Origin: Ruminococcaceae bacterium YRB3002
GTDB taxonomy: Bacteria; Bacillota; Clostridia; Saccharofermentanales; Saccharofermentanaceae
Length of the DNA stretch: 61,505 nucleotides
Assembly (NCBI GenBank): GCA_900099715.1
Contig: FMTG01000012.1
Location: 5,901 to 67,405 of the forward strand
Direction: 5' to 3'
The notes beneath the pieces are model-generated. The model saw nothing but the letters and a program-made list of their open reading frames with translations, was not told the DNA's origin and ran no database searches. Position 1 is the first letter of the stretch. Each line of letters opens with the position of its first letter. Position numbers and translations under genes: made by a program. Shown here piece after piece: positions 1 through 9,156 of the stretch.

Positions 1-180
1 TTACAGAGACACTTCCAGGGACTGTCCCTCAAACTGTACCTGCAGTGCCGTTTACAGAGACACTTTCAGGGACAGTCCCTCAAACTGTACCTGCAGTTCC
101 GGTTACAGAGACACTTTCAGGGACTGTCCCTCAAACTGTACCTGCAGTTCCGGTTACAGAGACACTTACAGGGACTGTCA
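1..180. repeat. 51-bp tandem repeat, about 3.5 copies
   Basis: The unit starting TTACAGAGACACTT recurs at 1, 52, 103 and 154, exactly 51 bp apart, with few substitutions; the last copy decays near 180 and the array runs off the left edge. Each unit contains the 13-bp palindrome AGGGACTGTCCCT (centre A in copy 2) and a CTGCAG site. Because 51 is a multiple of three, one plus-strand frame stays open from the window edge to a stop at 243-245 and reads as a 17-residue repeat (TETLSGTVPQTVPAVPV). That frame ends inside the hisZ promoter, so I favour a non-coding repeat. The 3' end of a repeat protein from the left cannot be excluded. Confidence 0.85.
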
Positions 181-209
181 CTAAATTCCCGAAGGCTCGG
201 AAGAACCAT

Positions 210-238
210 TTGACAAATCTTAAGCATGTCCATATAAT
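210..238 (+). promoter_or_regulatory. Consensus sigma-A promoter of the histidine operon
   Basis: TTGACA at 210-215 and TATAAT at 233-238 are separated by exactly 17 bp, a full match to the sigma-A consensus. The hisZ start lies about 58 bp beyond the -10. There is no room for a T-box leader, so control is expected at initiation through the adjoining palindrome. Confidence 0.85.
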
Positions 239-256
239 ACTTTAGTCAACTAAAGT
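239..256. promoter_or_regulatory. Operator-like inverted repeat at the his start site
   Basis: ACTTTAG (239-245) and CTAAAGT (250-256) form a perfect 7-bp inverted repeat around TCAA, directly after the -10 and over the expected transcription start. The core TAGTCAACTA differs by one base from the TAGTTAACTA core of E. coli trp operators as I recall them. A TrpR-family repressor (HisR/YerC type) is therefore a plausible ligand, but this is inference; no regulator gene is in the window. Confidence 0.55.
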
Positions 257-296
257 GCTTGATGTGCTATAGTAAAATAAAGACACGGAGAATAAC

Positions 297-1496
297 ATGA
301 GCAACAACAAATTCTATACACCGGACGGTTTTACCGACCAGCTGCCTGAGATCTGCGCATTCAAGCGCGAGGCTGAGGGGAAACTGAGAGGGGTTTTCGC
401 CGGGGCCGGATACAAAGAGATAGAGACTCCCGGCGTGGAGTACTGTGATATCTACACATCTACAGATCTTGTCAAGGCTGAGGATCTGTTCAAGTTCTGC
501 GACCAGAAGGGCAGGCTCCTGTGCGCCAGATATGACGGCACCGTGCCGGCGGTCAGGTTCGCAGCAAATCTTTACAAGGATGAGCCGCTGCCTCTGAGGC
601 TGTTCTATATCGAGAACATGTACCGCTTCAACCAGATGGGCGGCGGCAAGCAGAGCGGATTCACGCAGGGCGGCGTGGAATTCATGGGCGCCTGCGGCAC
701 CGAGGCCGACAGCGAGGTGTTGGCACTTGCCATCGAGTCCGCACTTTCCATAGGTATAAAGGATCTGCAGATATCGCTGGGACAGGTGAGGTTTTTCGAG
801 GGGCTTACTGATCAGTTCGGGCTTACCGATGAGGCAAGGGATGCCATAAGGACCGCTATCCAGCAGAAGGATTCCGTTACCATCGAGAACACAGCCAGAG
901 AGGCTGGTCTCAACGCGCAGGATACTGAGACGCTGCTGATGCTGATCGAGTATCAGGGGGGAGCAGAGGTCATTGATCAGTTCCGTTCCAGAGTAAAAGA
1001 CAGCAGCGCGCTCTCCGCACTGGACGACCTGAAGGAAATCCTTGAGATCATGGATGAGTACGGATATCTCAAGTACATCACTGTGGATCTCGGACTCATC
1101 GGCAGCGAGGATTACTACACGGGCGTGATATTCAAAGGATACACATACGAGGTCGGTTTCCCGATAATCGGAGGCGGCAGGTACGATAATGTGGCCGAGA
1201 AGTTCGGCCGCAAGATGGAGGCCGTCGGATTCTCCCTGTCACTGACGCTTGCTATCACGGCGCTTATGCGTCAGGGTCTGGAATTCACCAAAGAGCAGGC
1301 ATCTGCCATCGTTGGTTATGACAGGAATATCAAAGGTGCGAGGGCAAAGGCGATCGCGCTCGCCAGGGCTCTGCGTGAGGAATACACTTCGGTGATACTC
1401 GACAGCTGCGGAATGACTGAAGAGGAACTGGACCAATACAGCGACCTCAACAATATTCCCGCAAGTTTTTTTGTGAATGAGGGGGACGAAGAATGA
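297..1496 (+). CDS. hisZ: ATP phosphoribosyltransferase regulatory subunit HisZ
   Basis: HisZ is a catalytically inactive histidyl-tRNA synthetase paralogue that joins short HisG to form active, histidine-sensitive ATP phosphoribosyltransferase. The 399 residues show class II synthetase core motifs: ARYDGT (about 77-82), [12 protein letters not shown] (115-126), YYTG (263-266) and GGGRYDN (292-298). The normal HisRS anticodon domain is replaced by a short Rossmann-like tail from about residue 320. The ATG is preceded by a GGAG. It is the first gene of the his operon, 58 bp after a consensus promoter, and its stop overlaps the hisG start (ATGA). A true HisRS is less likely because a short HisG follows directly. 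Confidence 0.93.
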   Translation: MSNNKFYTPDGFTDQLPEICAFKREAEGKLRGVFAGAGYKEIETPGVEYCDIYTSTDLVKAEDLFKFCDQKGRLLCARYDGTVPAVRFAANLYKDEPLPLRLFYIENMYRFNQMGGGKQSGFTQGGVEFMGACGTEADSEVLALAIESALSIGIKDLQISLGQVRFFEGLTDQFGLTDEARDAIRTAIQQKDSVTIENTAREAGLNAQDTETLLMLIEYQGGAEVIDQFRSRVKDSSALSALDDLKEILEIMDEYGYLKYITVDLGLIGSEDYYTGVIFKGYTYEVGFPIIGGGRYDNVAEKFGRKMEAVGFSLSLTLAITALMRQGLEFTKEQASAIVGYDRNIKGARAKAIALARALREEYTSVILDSCGMTEEELDQYSDLNNIPASFFVNEGDEE

Positions 1497-2134
1497 TCAC
1501 TATTGCCTTATCGAAAGGGCGCCTCGCCGAACAGGCACTCGATATACTTGAAGCGGCAGGATATGACGTATCTGCCGGCAGGGAGAAGTCCAGAAAGCTG
1601 ATCCTGGAGGACGAGAATACGGGACTCCGGTTCATCATGGCAAAGCCTGCGGATGTCCCCACTTACGTGGAGTATGGTGCAGCCGATCTCGGTGTTGTCG
1701 GCAAGGATACACTCCTTGAAGAGGGAAGGGATCTTTACGAAGTCATCGATCTGGGATTCGGCAAGTGCAGGATGTGCGTTGCAGGTCCTGCAGAGCTGAA
1801 GGGGAAGCTGGATACGATCCCCAATAAGCGTGTAGGAACTAAGTATCCCAATATCACGCGACATTATTTCGAGGATGTGAAGAAGGAGAGCGTCGAGATC
1901 ATAAAGCTCCACGGCTCAGTTGAGCTTGCTCCCCTGATCGGTCTTTCCGAGGTCATCGTGGATATCGTGGAATCGGGAAGAACGCTTTATGAGAACGGGC
2001 TCGATGTAATAGAGACAGTAGCCGATATATCTGCAAGAGTGGTCGTTAACCGCGTATCGATGCAGATGAAGGCGGATGAGATAAAGCCAATGATCACAAA
2101 GATCAGAGAACAGCTGGCAAAACAAGAGGTATGA
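1493..2134 (+). CDS. hisG: ATP phosphoribosyltransferase catalytic subunit, short form
   Basis: Catalyses the first step of histidine synthesis, ATP plus PRPP to N1-(5-phosphoribosyl)-ATP. At 213 residues it is the short HisG form, which lacks the C-terminal regulatory domain and needs HisZ, encoded just upstream with a 4-bp overlap. Visible family motifs include the N-terminal ALSKGRL, VGTKYPN near residue 114 and the PRPP-binding stretch [10 protein letters not shown] near residue 160. The stop lies one base before the hisD ATG, so translation is probably coupled through the first three genes. Confidence 0.95.
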   Translation: MITIALSKGRLAEQALDILEAAGYDVSAGREKSRKLILEDENTGLRFIMAKPADVPTYVEYGAADLGVVGKDTLLEEGRDLYEVIDLGFGKCRMCVAGPAELKGKLDTIPNKRVGTKYPNITRHYFEDVKKESVEIIKLHGSVELAPLIGLSEVIVDIVESGRTLYENGLDVIETVADISARVVVNRVSMQMKADEIKPMITKIREQLAKQEV

Positions 2135-2135
2135 G

Positions 2136-3434
2136 ATGAAGTGCAAATTGATAGAAGGTACATCAGAGAATCTGAAGGACGTATGTGAACAGCTGGGACT
2201 TCGCAGCAAGATGCAGAAGTCCGATGTGGTATCCATCGTTCAGGAGGTTCTCGATGACATCCGGGAGAATGGTGATGAGGCCGTTCTCAAATATACCAGG
2301 AAATTCGACGGGGCAGATCTGACACCTGCCACCATGCGTGTGACTGAGGAAGAGATACAGAGCGCTCTTGCAGAGATCGAGCCTGATCTTCTGAGGATCC
2401 TCACAAAGGCAGCCAATAACATCAGGAAGTTCCATGAACAGCAGCGTGAAGCAGGCTTCATGATGGAGACGGGAAAGGGTGCACAGATCGGCGTAAGGGT
2501 AAGACCTCTTGCCATCGCAGGTGTATATGTTCCCGGAGGAACAGCACCTCTGCCGTCGACGGTTCTGATGGACGTTATACCGGCATCGGTTGCCGGCGTA
2601 AAGAGGATCGTGTTCTGCACACCTCCGCGCAAGGACGGAACCATCGCTCCCGTCATTCTGGCAGCAGCTTCCATTGCAGGCGCGACGGAGATCTACAAGG
2701 TTGGCGGATCCCAGGCTATCGGTGCCATGGCATATGGTACGGAGACCATACCGAGGGTTGATAAGATCTGCGGTCCCGGCAACATCTTCGTCAATACTGC
2801 AAAGAGGCTCGTTTATGGTCAGGTGGATATCGATATGTTCGCAGGCCCTTCCGAGATACTGATAATTGCTGATAATACAGCCGATCCTGAATTTGTCGCT
2901 GCCGATATGCTGTCCCAGGCTGAGCACGACAAGATCGCCTCAGCGATAGTACTAACCGATGACAGAGAGCTGGCTGAGAAGGTCCTTGAGTCTGTTGACA
3001 GGAGATCCGAAGAGGCACTGCGTAAAGAGATACTTTCCAGTTCCCTTCAGACATATTGTGCGATAATCGTGTGCGATGGTCTTGATACAGCGGTGGCGTT
3101 CTCGGAGGAGATAGCGCCTGAGCACCTTGAGCTGTGTGTAGCGGATCCTGAGGCGATGCTCGATAAGATCAATAATGCAGGTGCCGTATTCCTTGGCTCA
3201 TATTCACCGGAGCCTTTGGGAGATTATTTTGCAGGACCGAATCACACGCTGCCTACGTCAGGCACATCGAGATTCTTCTCGCCTCTCAACACAGGTGATT
3301 TCTACAAGAAGATGAGCGTCATCAACTACAACGAAGAGTCGCTCCGCGAGGTATATGAGGATGTGGCGAAATTCGCTGACAGCGAAGGTCTTACATGTCA
3401 CGCCGAATCAATAAGAACAAGGTTTAACAAATGA
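2136..3434 (+). CDS. hisD: Histidinol dehydrogenase
   Basis: Zinc enzyme that oxidises L-histidinol to L-histidine in two NAD-dependent steps, the last in the pathway. The 432-residue length is normal. Motifs include GGSQAIGAMAYGT (about 190-202), AGPSEILI (236-243), LSQAEHD with a metal-binding His (about 259-265), APEHLEL, which carries the catalytic Glu-His pair, and GPNHTLPTSG near 363. The gene starts one base after the hisG stop and its end overlaps hisC by 4 bp. Confidence 0.96.
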   Translation: MKCKLIEGTSENLKDVCEQLGLRSKMQKSDVVSIVQEVLDDIRENGDEAVLKYTRKFDGADLTPATMRVTEEEIQSALAEIEPDLLRILTKAANNIRKFHEQQREAGFMMETGKGAQIGVRVRPLAIAGVYVPGGTAPLPSTVLMDVIPASVAGVKRIVFCTPPRKDGTIAPVILAAASIAGATEIYKVGGSQAIGAMAYGTETIPRVDKICGPGNIFVNTAKRLVYGQVDIDMFAGPSEILIIADNTADPEFVAADMLSQAEHDKIASAIVLTDDRELAEKVLESVDRRSEEALRKEILSSSLQTYCAIIVCDGLDTAVAFSEEIAPEHLELCVADPEAMLDKINNAGAVFLGSYSPEPLGDYFAGPNHTLPTSGTSRFFSPLNTGDFYKKMSVINYNEESLREVYEDVAKFADSEGLTCHAESIRTRFNK

Positions 3435-4513
3435 GTAAATTCTGGAATTCAAAGATCAATTCTGCTACACCGTATGTGGCGGGTGAGCAGCCCGGGCCCG
3501 GTCAGAAAGTGATCAAGCTCAATACGAATGAGAATCCCTATCCGCCTTCACCTAAGGTAAGGGAGGTGCTTGACAACTTCGATATTGCGGACCTGAGGCT
3601 CTATCCCAATACGGGTTCTGATATCGTAAGGGATGCTGTTGCGAAGGTCTATGGACTCAGGCGTGAGAACGTATTTGTCGGCAACGGTTCCGACGAGGTC
3701 CTGGCACTCTGCTGGCAGACTTTTTTCGAGAAAGAATACAATACCGGCAAGTCGGTGCTGGTACCCGATATCAGCTACAGCTTCTATCCCGTATTCTCGT
3801 CCTTCTATGATGTCAGATGTGAGGCTGTGCCTCTCCGGGAGGGATTCTTCATCGACCCGGACGACTACTGCGGAAGGGACTGCTGCGGCATCGCGGTCGC
3901 GAATCCCAATGCACCGACGGCGCGCCTAATGCCCCTGGATGATATCCGCAGGATACTGGACGCCAATCCTGATGTGCCGGTTCTTGTAGATGAGGCGTAT
4001 GCTGATTTCGCGGAAGGGTATACGTCGGCGGCCTCTCTGATAAAAGAGTATAAGAACCTGATCGTTGTTATGACATTGTCAAAGTCCTACAGTCTTGCAG
4101 GTATCAGGATGGGTTTTGCAATGGGCGATGAGGAACTAATAACAGGTCTTACGATGGCAAGGGATTCCTTCAATTCATACCCCGGAGACCGTGTTGCCCA
4201 GAAGGTCGCCGAGGCAGCAATCCTGGACCGTGACTATTGGGAGAAGACGAGACAGGCCATTATAGCAACGCGAAAATGGGTGTCTTCCGAACTCGCTTCT
4301 CTCGGCTTCGAACTCACCGATTCCCAGGCAAACTTCGTATGGGCAAAACCCCCGGAGCAAATTGACGCACAAACGTTATACAACAACCTCAAATCTAAGG
4401 GTATACTGATTAGGTACTTTAACAAGCCCGTCATCAATGAGTATCTGAGAATAACGGTAGGAACCGATGACGAGATGAAGGCTTTGATCAACGCGATAAG
4501 AGAGGAGCTCTGA
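3431..4513 (+). CDS. hisC: Histidinol-phosphate aminotransferase
   Basis: PLP-dependent fold-type I aminotransferase converting imidazole acetol phosphate and glutamate to histidinol phosphate and 2-oxoglutarate. The 360 residues carry NTNENP near 31, NPNAPT (about 158-163), the PLP-contacting DEAYADF (187-193) and [13 protein letters not shown] with the likely Schiff-base lysine at 218. The gene overlaps hisD by 4 bp and is followed after 4 bp by hisB. Related aromatic aminotransferases share this fold; the operon decides the role. Confidence 0.94.
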   Translation: MSKFWNSKINSATPYVAGEQPGPGQKVIKLNTNENPYPPSPKVREVLDNFDIADLRLYPNTGSDIVRDAVAKVYGLRRENVFVGNGSDEVLALCWQTFFEKEYNTGKSVLVPDISYSFYPVFSSFYDVRCEAVPLREGFFIDPDDYCGRDCCGIAVANPNAPTARLMPLDDIRRILDANPDVPVLVDEAYADFAEGYTSAASLIKEYKNLIVVMTLSKSYSLAGIRMGFAMGDEELITGLTMARDSFNSYPGDRVAQKVAEAAILDRDYWEKTRQAIIATRKWVSSELASLGFELTDSQANFVWAKPPEQIDAQTLYNNLKSKGILIRYFNKPVINEYLRITVGTDDEMKALINAIREEL

Positions 4514-4517
4514 TAAC

Positions 4518-5108
4518 ATGGCACGTACAGGTGAGATAAAGAGGACCACTAAGGAAACGGATATCAGTGTATGGCTCGACCTTGACGGCAAGGGCGACAG
4601 CACCATCGATACGGGCATCGGGTTCTTCGATCACATGCTCACGGCTCTGTCAAAGCACTCCGGTATCGATATGAAGATCACATGCAAGGGTGACCTGGAA
4701 GTGGACGCTCATCACTCTGTTGAGGATGTGGGAATCGCTCTGGGAAAGGCTTTTGATCAGGCTCTCGGTGACAAGAAGGGCATTACCAGATTCGGAAGTT
4801 CCGCGATACCTCTTGACGAGGCATTGTCCAGATGTGTCGTTGATATCTCCGGAAGACCTTTTATCGTGTTTGACTGTGAGTTTACGGGCGATATGTGCGG
4901 CACCATGGATACGCAGCTCTTCGAGGAATTTTTCAGGAGCTTTGCGTATAACGCACTCATTACGCTCCATGTTGCCAACCTTTACGGCACCAACGATCAC
5001 CATAAGGCAGAGTCCATGTTCAAGTCATGTGCCAGGGCGCTGAGACAGGCAGTTGCCGTCGACGAGCGGTTCGCCGGTCAGGTCGTTTCCACGAAAGGTG
5101 TGCTGTAA
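4518..5108 (+). CDS. hisB: Imidazoleglycerol-phosphate dehydratase
   Basis: Mn-dependent dehydratase producing imidazole acetol phosphate. It is monofunctional at 196 residues, without the N-terminal histidinol phosphatase of enterobacterial HisB. The metal-binding repeats are clear: GFFDHML (about 35-41), DAHHSVED (63-70) and NDHHKAE near residue 158. No histidinol-phosphatase gene is visible in this operon, so that step must be encoded elsewhere. The next gene begins 11 bp downstream and is not a histidine enzyme. Confidence 0.96.
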   Translation: MARTGEIKRTTKETDISVWLDLDGKGDSTIDTGIGFFDHMLTALSKHSGIDMKITCKGDLEVDAHHSVEDVGIALGKAFDQALGDKKGITRFGSSAIPLDEALSRCVVDISGRPFIVFDCEFTGDMCGTMDTQLFEEFFRSFAYNALITLHVANLYGTNDHHKAESMFKSCARALRQAVAVDERFAGQVVSTKGVL

Positions 5109-5119
5109 TCCGTTGATGT

Positions 5120-6775
5120 ATGGACGGTCAGAAGTGCTCCGTTAACGATAAGAAACTGACGTTTATCTTCTTTGGGATCTTCGCGGTCCTGATGGCTCTT
5201 CTGTTGTACAAGATACATTACGGTTTTCCTTATGAGGAATCCTTTCATATCTCTACTGCGCTGAGGTTCCTGAACGGTGATATAATGCTCCTTCACGAAT
5301 GGCACGGCTCGCAGATGTCGTTCGTATGGCTTGAGCCGGTGGTTGCCCTGTATCTTAAGATAAACGGAAGCACAGAGGGGATCGCGCTGTTCTGCAGAAC
5401 TGTTTTCGCGGTATTCTGGGGCGTGTGCACATTATTCGTATATTACCGTGCCAGAGCAATATCAGGGCTTGGTGCGCTCCTGACGGGAACGGTCCTGATG
5501 CTGTTCGTGCCCACGGAGCAGATGTCGATCTACTACAATACCATAGCACCGATGTTCCTTCTCATGGCGTGCCTGATCATCGTGACGGCGCAAAGATGGA
5601 AGATGGTGCAGTATACAGCGGCAGGCATTCTGTATGCGGTAACAGTAACATGCTGTCCCTATCTGGCATCGGCGATCGTCATCTTCACGGTATGCGTCGT
5701 GATAGATCTCATACGCAAAAACAGAAGATATGTGACCATATGGGCGGGACTTGCCGCAGGATGTGTGATCGCTCTGACCGTGTTTGTGATCATATGCCTC
5801 TCCAGAGCACCGCTGTCCTCTTATCTTGAGACGGTACCAATGATATTCAGCGACAGGGAGCACCAGACGGATTTCCTGATGAAACCGCTGGAATATTTCT
5901 ACGACATAATGCTGTCGACCATTCCGGCAGCCGTTGTTGTAGTGATCTCGCTTATCGTGACATTCTATGTGCGGTACAGGAAGGCGTCAGATCTCGCGAT
6001 GAAGGGACTCGTTGCGCAATGCATTCTCATGGCAGTCCTTCTGGTCTCGTGCATAGTGCAGGGGCGCAACGTGAACTACTACATGTTCGCACCTGTTCTT
6101 ACCGGATTCTACGCTGTTATCTGCTTTGGCGATGATACTGACAAGGAGATCTTCAGGTTTGTCTGGATACCGGGACTGATCTATTCCTTCGCACTCCACA
6201 TGACTACCAATATGGGATTTGTGACGTTTGCAGCGGCATTCCTGATCTCAGTTGCAGCCGGGCTGATCATCATATCCCGCCATATCGTTCTTGTCCGCTC
6301 GAAAGCAGTTCTGACAGTACTCATATGCACCCTGCTCCTGTTCTGCGGAATGCTCCTTGACCGCAGGATCAGATATGTATTCTGCGAAGGAACGGATACG
6401 CCCATGTCATCCTATGTGAATCACGGAATGGCAAAGGGCATTCATGTGTCTGACGCTTCTTATGCTTCATACGAGAAACTGTCAAGGGATCTTGAACTGA
6501 TAAAGAACGATACTTCTGCTGAACGTGTGTTAGTAGTGTCAACGGAGTCATGGACTTATGTGGAGCTTGGCATGAAGGTTGGAACATATACAACATGGGC
6601 TCAGATCCTGGAGCCGCAGCTCCTGATGACATACTATGATATGTTCCCGGACATGATGCCGGATGTGATCTATATCGACCCGAACTACAGAGATGTGTCA
6701 CCTTATTTCGAGCTGATGGGTTATGGTGGAGAAGACACGGCGGAAGGTGGTATTATACTGAGGAGGGGAAAGTGA
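5120..6775 (+). CDS. Polytopic membrane protein, GT-C glycosyltransferase-like
   Basis: A 551-residue integral membrane protein with roughly eleven to twelve hydrophobic segments and a soluble tail after about residue 415. After the first helix comes a loop reading YEESFH then LRFLNGD, followed by LEP. This resembles the acidic loop and GD/PP region of GT-C polyprenol-phosphate sugar transferases (ArnT/PMT type), but the match is weak and function is uncertain. No clear Shine-Dalgarno precedes the ATG, so expression may depend on reinitiation after hisB, which ends 11 bp upstream. It interrupts an otherwise metabolic operon and is followed by about 140 bp with a possible promoter. Confidence 0.6.
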   Translation: MDGQKCSVNDKKLTFIFFGIFAVLMALLLYKIHYGFPYEESFHISTALRFLNGDIMLLHEWHGSQMSFVWLEPVVALYLKINGSTEGIALFCRTVFAVFWGVCTLFVYYRARAISGLGALLTGTVLMLFVPTEQMSIYYNTIAPMFLLMACLIIVTAQRWKMVQYTAAGILYAVTVTCCPYLASAIVIFTVCVVIDLIRKNRRYVTIWAGLAAGCVIALTVFVIICLSRAPLSSYLETVPMIFSDREHQTDFLMKPLEYFYDIMLSTIPAAVVVVISLIVTFYVRYRKASDLAMKGLVAQCILMAVLLVSCIVQGRNVNYYMFAPVLTGFYAVICFGDDTDKEIFRFVWIPGLIYSFALHMTTNMGFVTFAAAFLISVAAGLIIISRHIVLVRSKAVLTVLICTLLLFCGMLLDRRIRYVFCEGTDTPMSSYVNHGMAKGIHVSDASYASYEKLSRDLELIKNDTSAERVLVVSTESWTYVELGMKVGTYTTWAQILEPQLLMTYYDMFPDMMPDVIYIDPNYRDVSPYFELMGYGGEDTAEGGIILRRGK

Positions 6776-6845
6776 CAAACAATGTTTTTAGATATTATGC
6801 CTATAACGGGAGAATATCTGAAAACACTTTCTGTTGTCAATTATC

Positions 6846-6874
6846 TTGATTTAATCCCCTGAATTAGCGATAAT
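6846..6874 (+). promoter_or_regulatory. Candidate internal promoter before purC
   Basis: TTGATT (6846-6851) and GATAAT (6869-6874) lie 17 bp apart in the only sizeable gap of the his operon. This would let purC-hisH-A-FI-E be transcribed apart from the upstream genes. The boxes match consensus at four and five of six positions. Confidence 0.45.
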
Positions 6875-6919
6875 TGCATGTTGTAGAATAATCTTTTGAG
6901 TTTCCAGGAGGAACATAAT

Positions 6920-7801
6920 ATGCTGATCAGAGATACAGAATTCATTGACATGCCGGTATTCATCAAGGGCAAGGTGCGTAACGTCTACGACCTGGGAGAC
7001 AGCCTGCTGATGATCGTTACTGACAGGATTTCTGCGTTTGATGTTGTTTTCGATGAGCTTATTCCCGATAAGGGCAAAGTATTGTCTTCCATCTCTGCTT
7101 TCTGGTTCGACTTCACAAAGGATATTATCCCCAACCATGTAATAACAACAGACCCTAAGGAATACCCTATGGGACTTGATAAGTATGAGGAAGAACTCAA
7201 AGGCAGATCAATGCTCGTTAAGAAGGTTAAGATGCTTCCCGCAGAGTGCATCGTGAGAGGTTACCTCGAGGGTTCAGCTCTTAAGGAATACAGGAAGAGC
7301 GGCACAGTCGGCGGAATCAAGATGCCCGAGGGACTGAAGCAGGGCGATAAGCTTCCTGAGCCCCTGTTCACACCTTCCACCAAGGAGGATGAGGGTCACG
7401 ATATCAACATCACATATGATCAGCTCATCGAGAAGATCGGAGAAGAGGATGCAAAGGCTTTGAGAGATGCTTCTCTGGCTCTGTACAAAAAGGTATCCGA
7501 ATATGCTCTTACAAAAGGTCTCATCCTCGCAGATACAAAGTTCGAGTTCGGTAAGATCGACGGCAAGCTCGTGGTAGCCGATGAGATGTTTACACCTGAC
7601 TCTTCAAGATTCTGGGATCTCGCTGATTATGAGCCCGGCAGAGCACAGAAGAGTTTTGACAAGCAGTATCTGAGAGAGTGGCTTGAGACACTCGACTGGG
7701 ATAAGACATATCCCGCTCCCACTCTCCCTGAGGAGATCATCAGCAAGACAGCTGAGAAGTACCGCGAGTGCTACTCACGTCTCACAGGAAAGGAAATCTG
7801 A
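6920..7801 (+). CDS. purC: SAICAR synthetase PurC
   Basis: Phosphoribosylaminoimidazole-succinocarboxamide synthase joins CAIR and aspartate using ATP in purine synthesis. The start chosen is the ATG at 6920, 7 bp after an AGGAGG, giving 293 residues; an in-frame TTG at 6896 would add eight residues but has no ribosome site. The protein is of the roughly 300-residue type seen in yeast Ade1. Motifs include KGKVRNVYDLG near the start, RGYLEGSALKEY, LFTPSTKEDEGHD and DTKFEFG. It sits inside the his operon directly before hisH. PurC leads to AICAR and HisF releases AICAR, which offers a metabolic reason for co-location. Confidence 0.95.
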   Translation: MLIRDTEFIDMPVFIKGKVRNVYDLGDSLLMIVTDRISAFDVVFDELIPDKGKVLSSISAFWFDFTKDIIPNHVITTDPKEYPMGLDKYEEELKGRSMLVKKVKMLPAECIVRGYLEGSALKEYRKSGTVGGIKMPEGLKQGDKLPEPLFTPSTKEDEGHDINITYDQLIEKIGEEDAKALRDASLALYKKVSEYALTKGLILADTKFEFGKIDGKLVVADEMFTPDSSRFWDLADYEPGRAQKSFDKQYLREWLETLDWDKTYPAPTLPEEIISKTAEKYRECYSRLTGKEI

Positions 7802-7804
7802 TCT

Positions 7805-8446
7805 TTGATCGCAATAGTTGATTACAAAATGGGCAACCTGGCATCCGTCAAGAAAGCTTTGGCGGCGCTGCACTATGACGCGATCAAAACATCAGACCCC
7901 AAAGTAATTGAATCAGCTGACGGAGTCATCCTTCCGGGCGTCGGAGCATTTGCTCCCGCCATGGCAAATCTCAAGGCCGCAGGTCTTGATGCTGCCGTTA
8001 AGGAAGCGTGCGCTTCAGGCAAACCGTTCCTGGGCATCTGCCTTGGAATGCAGCTGCTTCTCGATGGTTCGGAAGAGGGCGCTGAAGGCGGAGAGCTTAT
8101 TGAAGGTCTTGGGATCATCCCGGGAACAGTTAGGAAGTTTCCTGCTGATGCTACAACTGACAAAGGTCTTAAGGTTCCGCAGATGGGATGGAATTCACTT
8201 ACGGACTGTAAGGGAAGCCTGCTCAATGACGGCGACTTTGTCTATTTTGTCCACTCTTTCTATTGTGATCCCGCTGATGATGCGGTGATCGCAGCGAAGA
8301 CGGAGTATGGAATTAAGTATTGCTGTGCCTTGGAGAAGGGGAATATTTTCGCGACGCAGTTCCACCCCGAGAAGAGCGGAGAGGTTGGACTGGCCATCCT
8401 GTCAAAGTTTGCCAGAAGAACTAAGATCAGAGGTGAAAGGTCATGA
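7805..8446 (+). CDS. hisH: IGP synthase glutamine amidotransferase subunit HisH
   Basis: Class I glutaminase that supplies ammonia to HisF through a protein tunnel. The 213 residues contain the nucleophile motif GICLGMQ with Cys near 79 and the catalytic His-Glu in QFHPEKSG. Translation appears to start at a TTG at 7805, preceded by AGGAAAGG in the purC 3' end; the protein begins MIAIVDYKMGN, the expected family N-terminus. The stop overlaps hisA by 4 bp. Confidence 0.95.
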   Translation: MIAIVDYKMGNLASVKKALAALHYDAIKTSDPKVIESADGVILPGVGAFAPAMANLKAAGLDAAVKEACASGKPFLGICLGMQLLLDGSEEGAEGGELIEGLGIIPGTVRKFPADATTDKGLKVPQMGWNSLTDCKGSLLNDGDFVYFVHSFYCDPADDAVIAAKTEYGIKYCCALEKGNIFATQFHPEKSGEVGLAILSKFARRTKIRGERS

Positions 8447-9156
8447 TAATTCTTCCTGCAATCGATCTTCTGGGCGGAAAGTGCGTAAGGCTGAGACAGG
8501 GCAGGTACGATGAAGTTACTGTCTATAACGATGATCCGCTCGCACAGGCATGGGAGTTTAAGGAAGCCGGCGCCACGTGGATCCACATCGTGGACCTCGA
8601 CGCTGCAAAGTCCGGCATTCCCACAAATCATGAGATCATCAAGGAGATTTCCGTTAAGACGGGTCTCAAGGTTGATACAGGCGGAGGGATCCGCAACATG
8701 GATACATTATCAAGCCTGATCGAAGAGTACGGAGTGTCACGCTGCGTTCTCGGAACATCTGCCATCAAGGACAGAGCATTCACTGAGAAGGCTCTTGCAA
8801 GATACGGTTCAAAGATTGCGATCGGCATTGATGCCAAGGGCGGCGAGGTTGCAGTTGACGGCTGGACTGAAGGAAGCGGCGTTAAGGCAGTGGATTTTGC
8901 ACTTACGATGAAGTCGCTTGGCGCAACAACGGTTATCTTCACTGACATTGCAAGAGACGGAATGCTCACAGGTCCTGCATTCGATGCAACAAAGGAAATG
9001 GTGGACAAGACGGGACTTGATATCATCGCTTCAGGCGGAATCGGTTCCGATGAGGATATTTATTACATTAAGAAGAGCGGTGCTGCCGGAGTTATTGTCG
9101 GCAAGGCATACTACGAGGGAAGGGTGGATCTTAAGACATGCTTACAAAACGTATAA
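8443..9156 (+). CDS. hisA: ProFAR isomerase HisA
   Basis: TIM-barrel Amadori isomerase converting ProFAR to PRFAR. The 237 residues begin [17 protein letters not shown], with the first catalytic aspartate at residue 8, and carry the second half-barrel motif IGIDAKGG, the DTGGGIR phosphate-binding loop and ASGGIGS. The gene overlaps hisH by 4 bp and runs 19 bp into hisFI in a different frame, which ties the two barrel enzymes together in translation. Confidence 0.96.
   Translation: MIILPAIDLLGGKCVRLRQGRYDEVTVYNDDPLAQAWEFKEAGATWIHIVDLDAAKSGIPTNHEIIKEISVKTGLKVDTGGGIRNMDTLSSLIEEYGVSRCVLGTSAIKDRAFTEKALARYGSKIAIGIDAKGGEVAVDGWTEGSGVKAVDFALTMKSLGATTVIFTDIARDGMLTGPAFDATKEMVDKTGLDIIASGGIGSDEDIYYIKKSGAAGVIVGKAYYEGRVDLKTCLQNV

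Noticed and set aside
45-245. Short open frame over the 51-bp repeats
   Set aside because: It is open only because the repeat length is a multiple of three, it has no ribosome site, and its end runs through the his promoter.
297-1496. Histidyl-tRNA synthetase instead of HisZ
   Set aside because: The protein lacks a full anticodon-binding domain and is directly followed by short-form hisG, the standard HisZ context.
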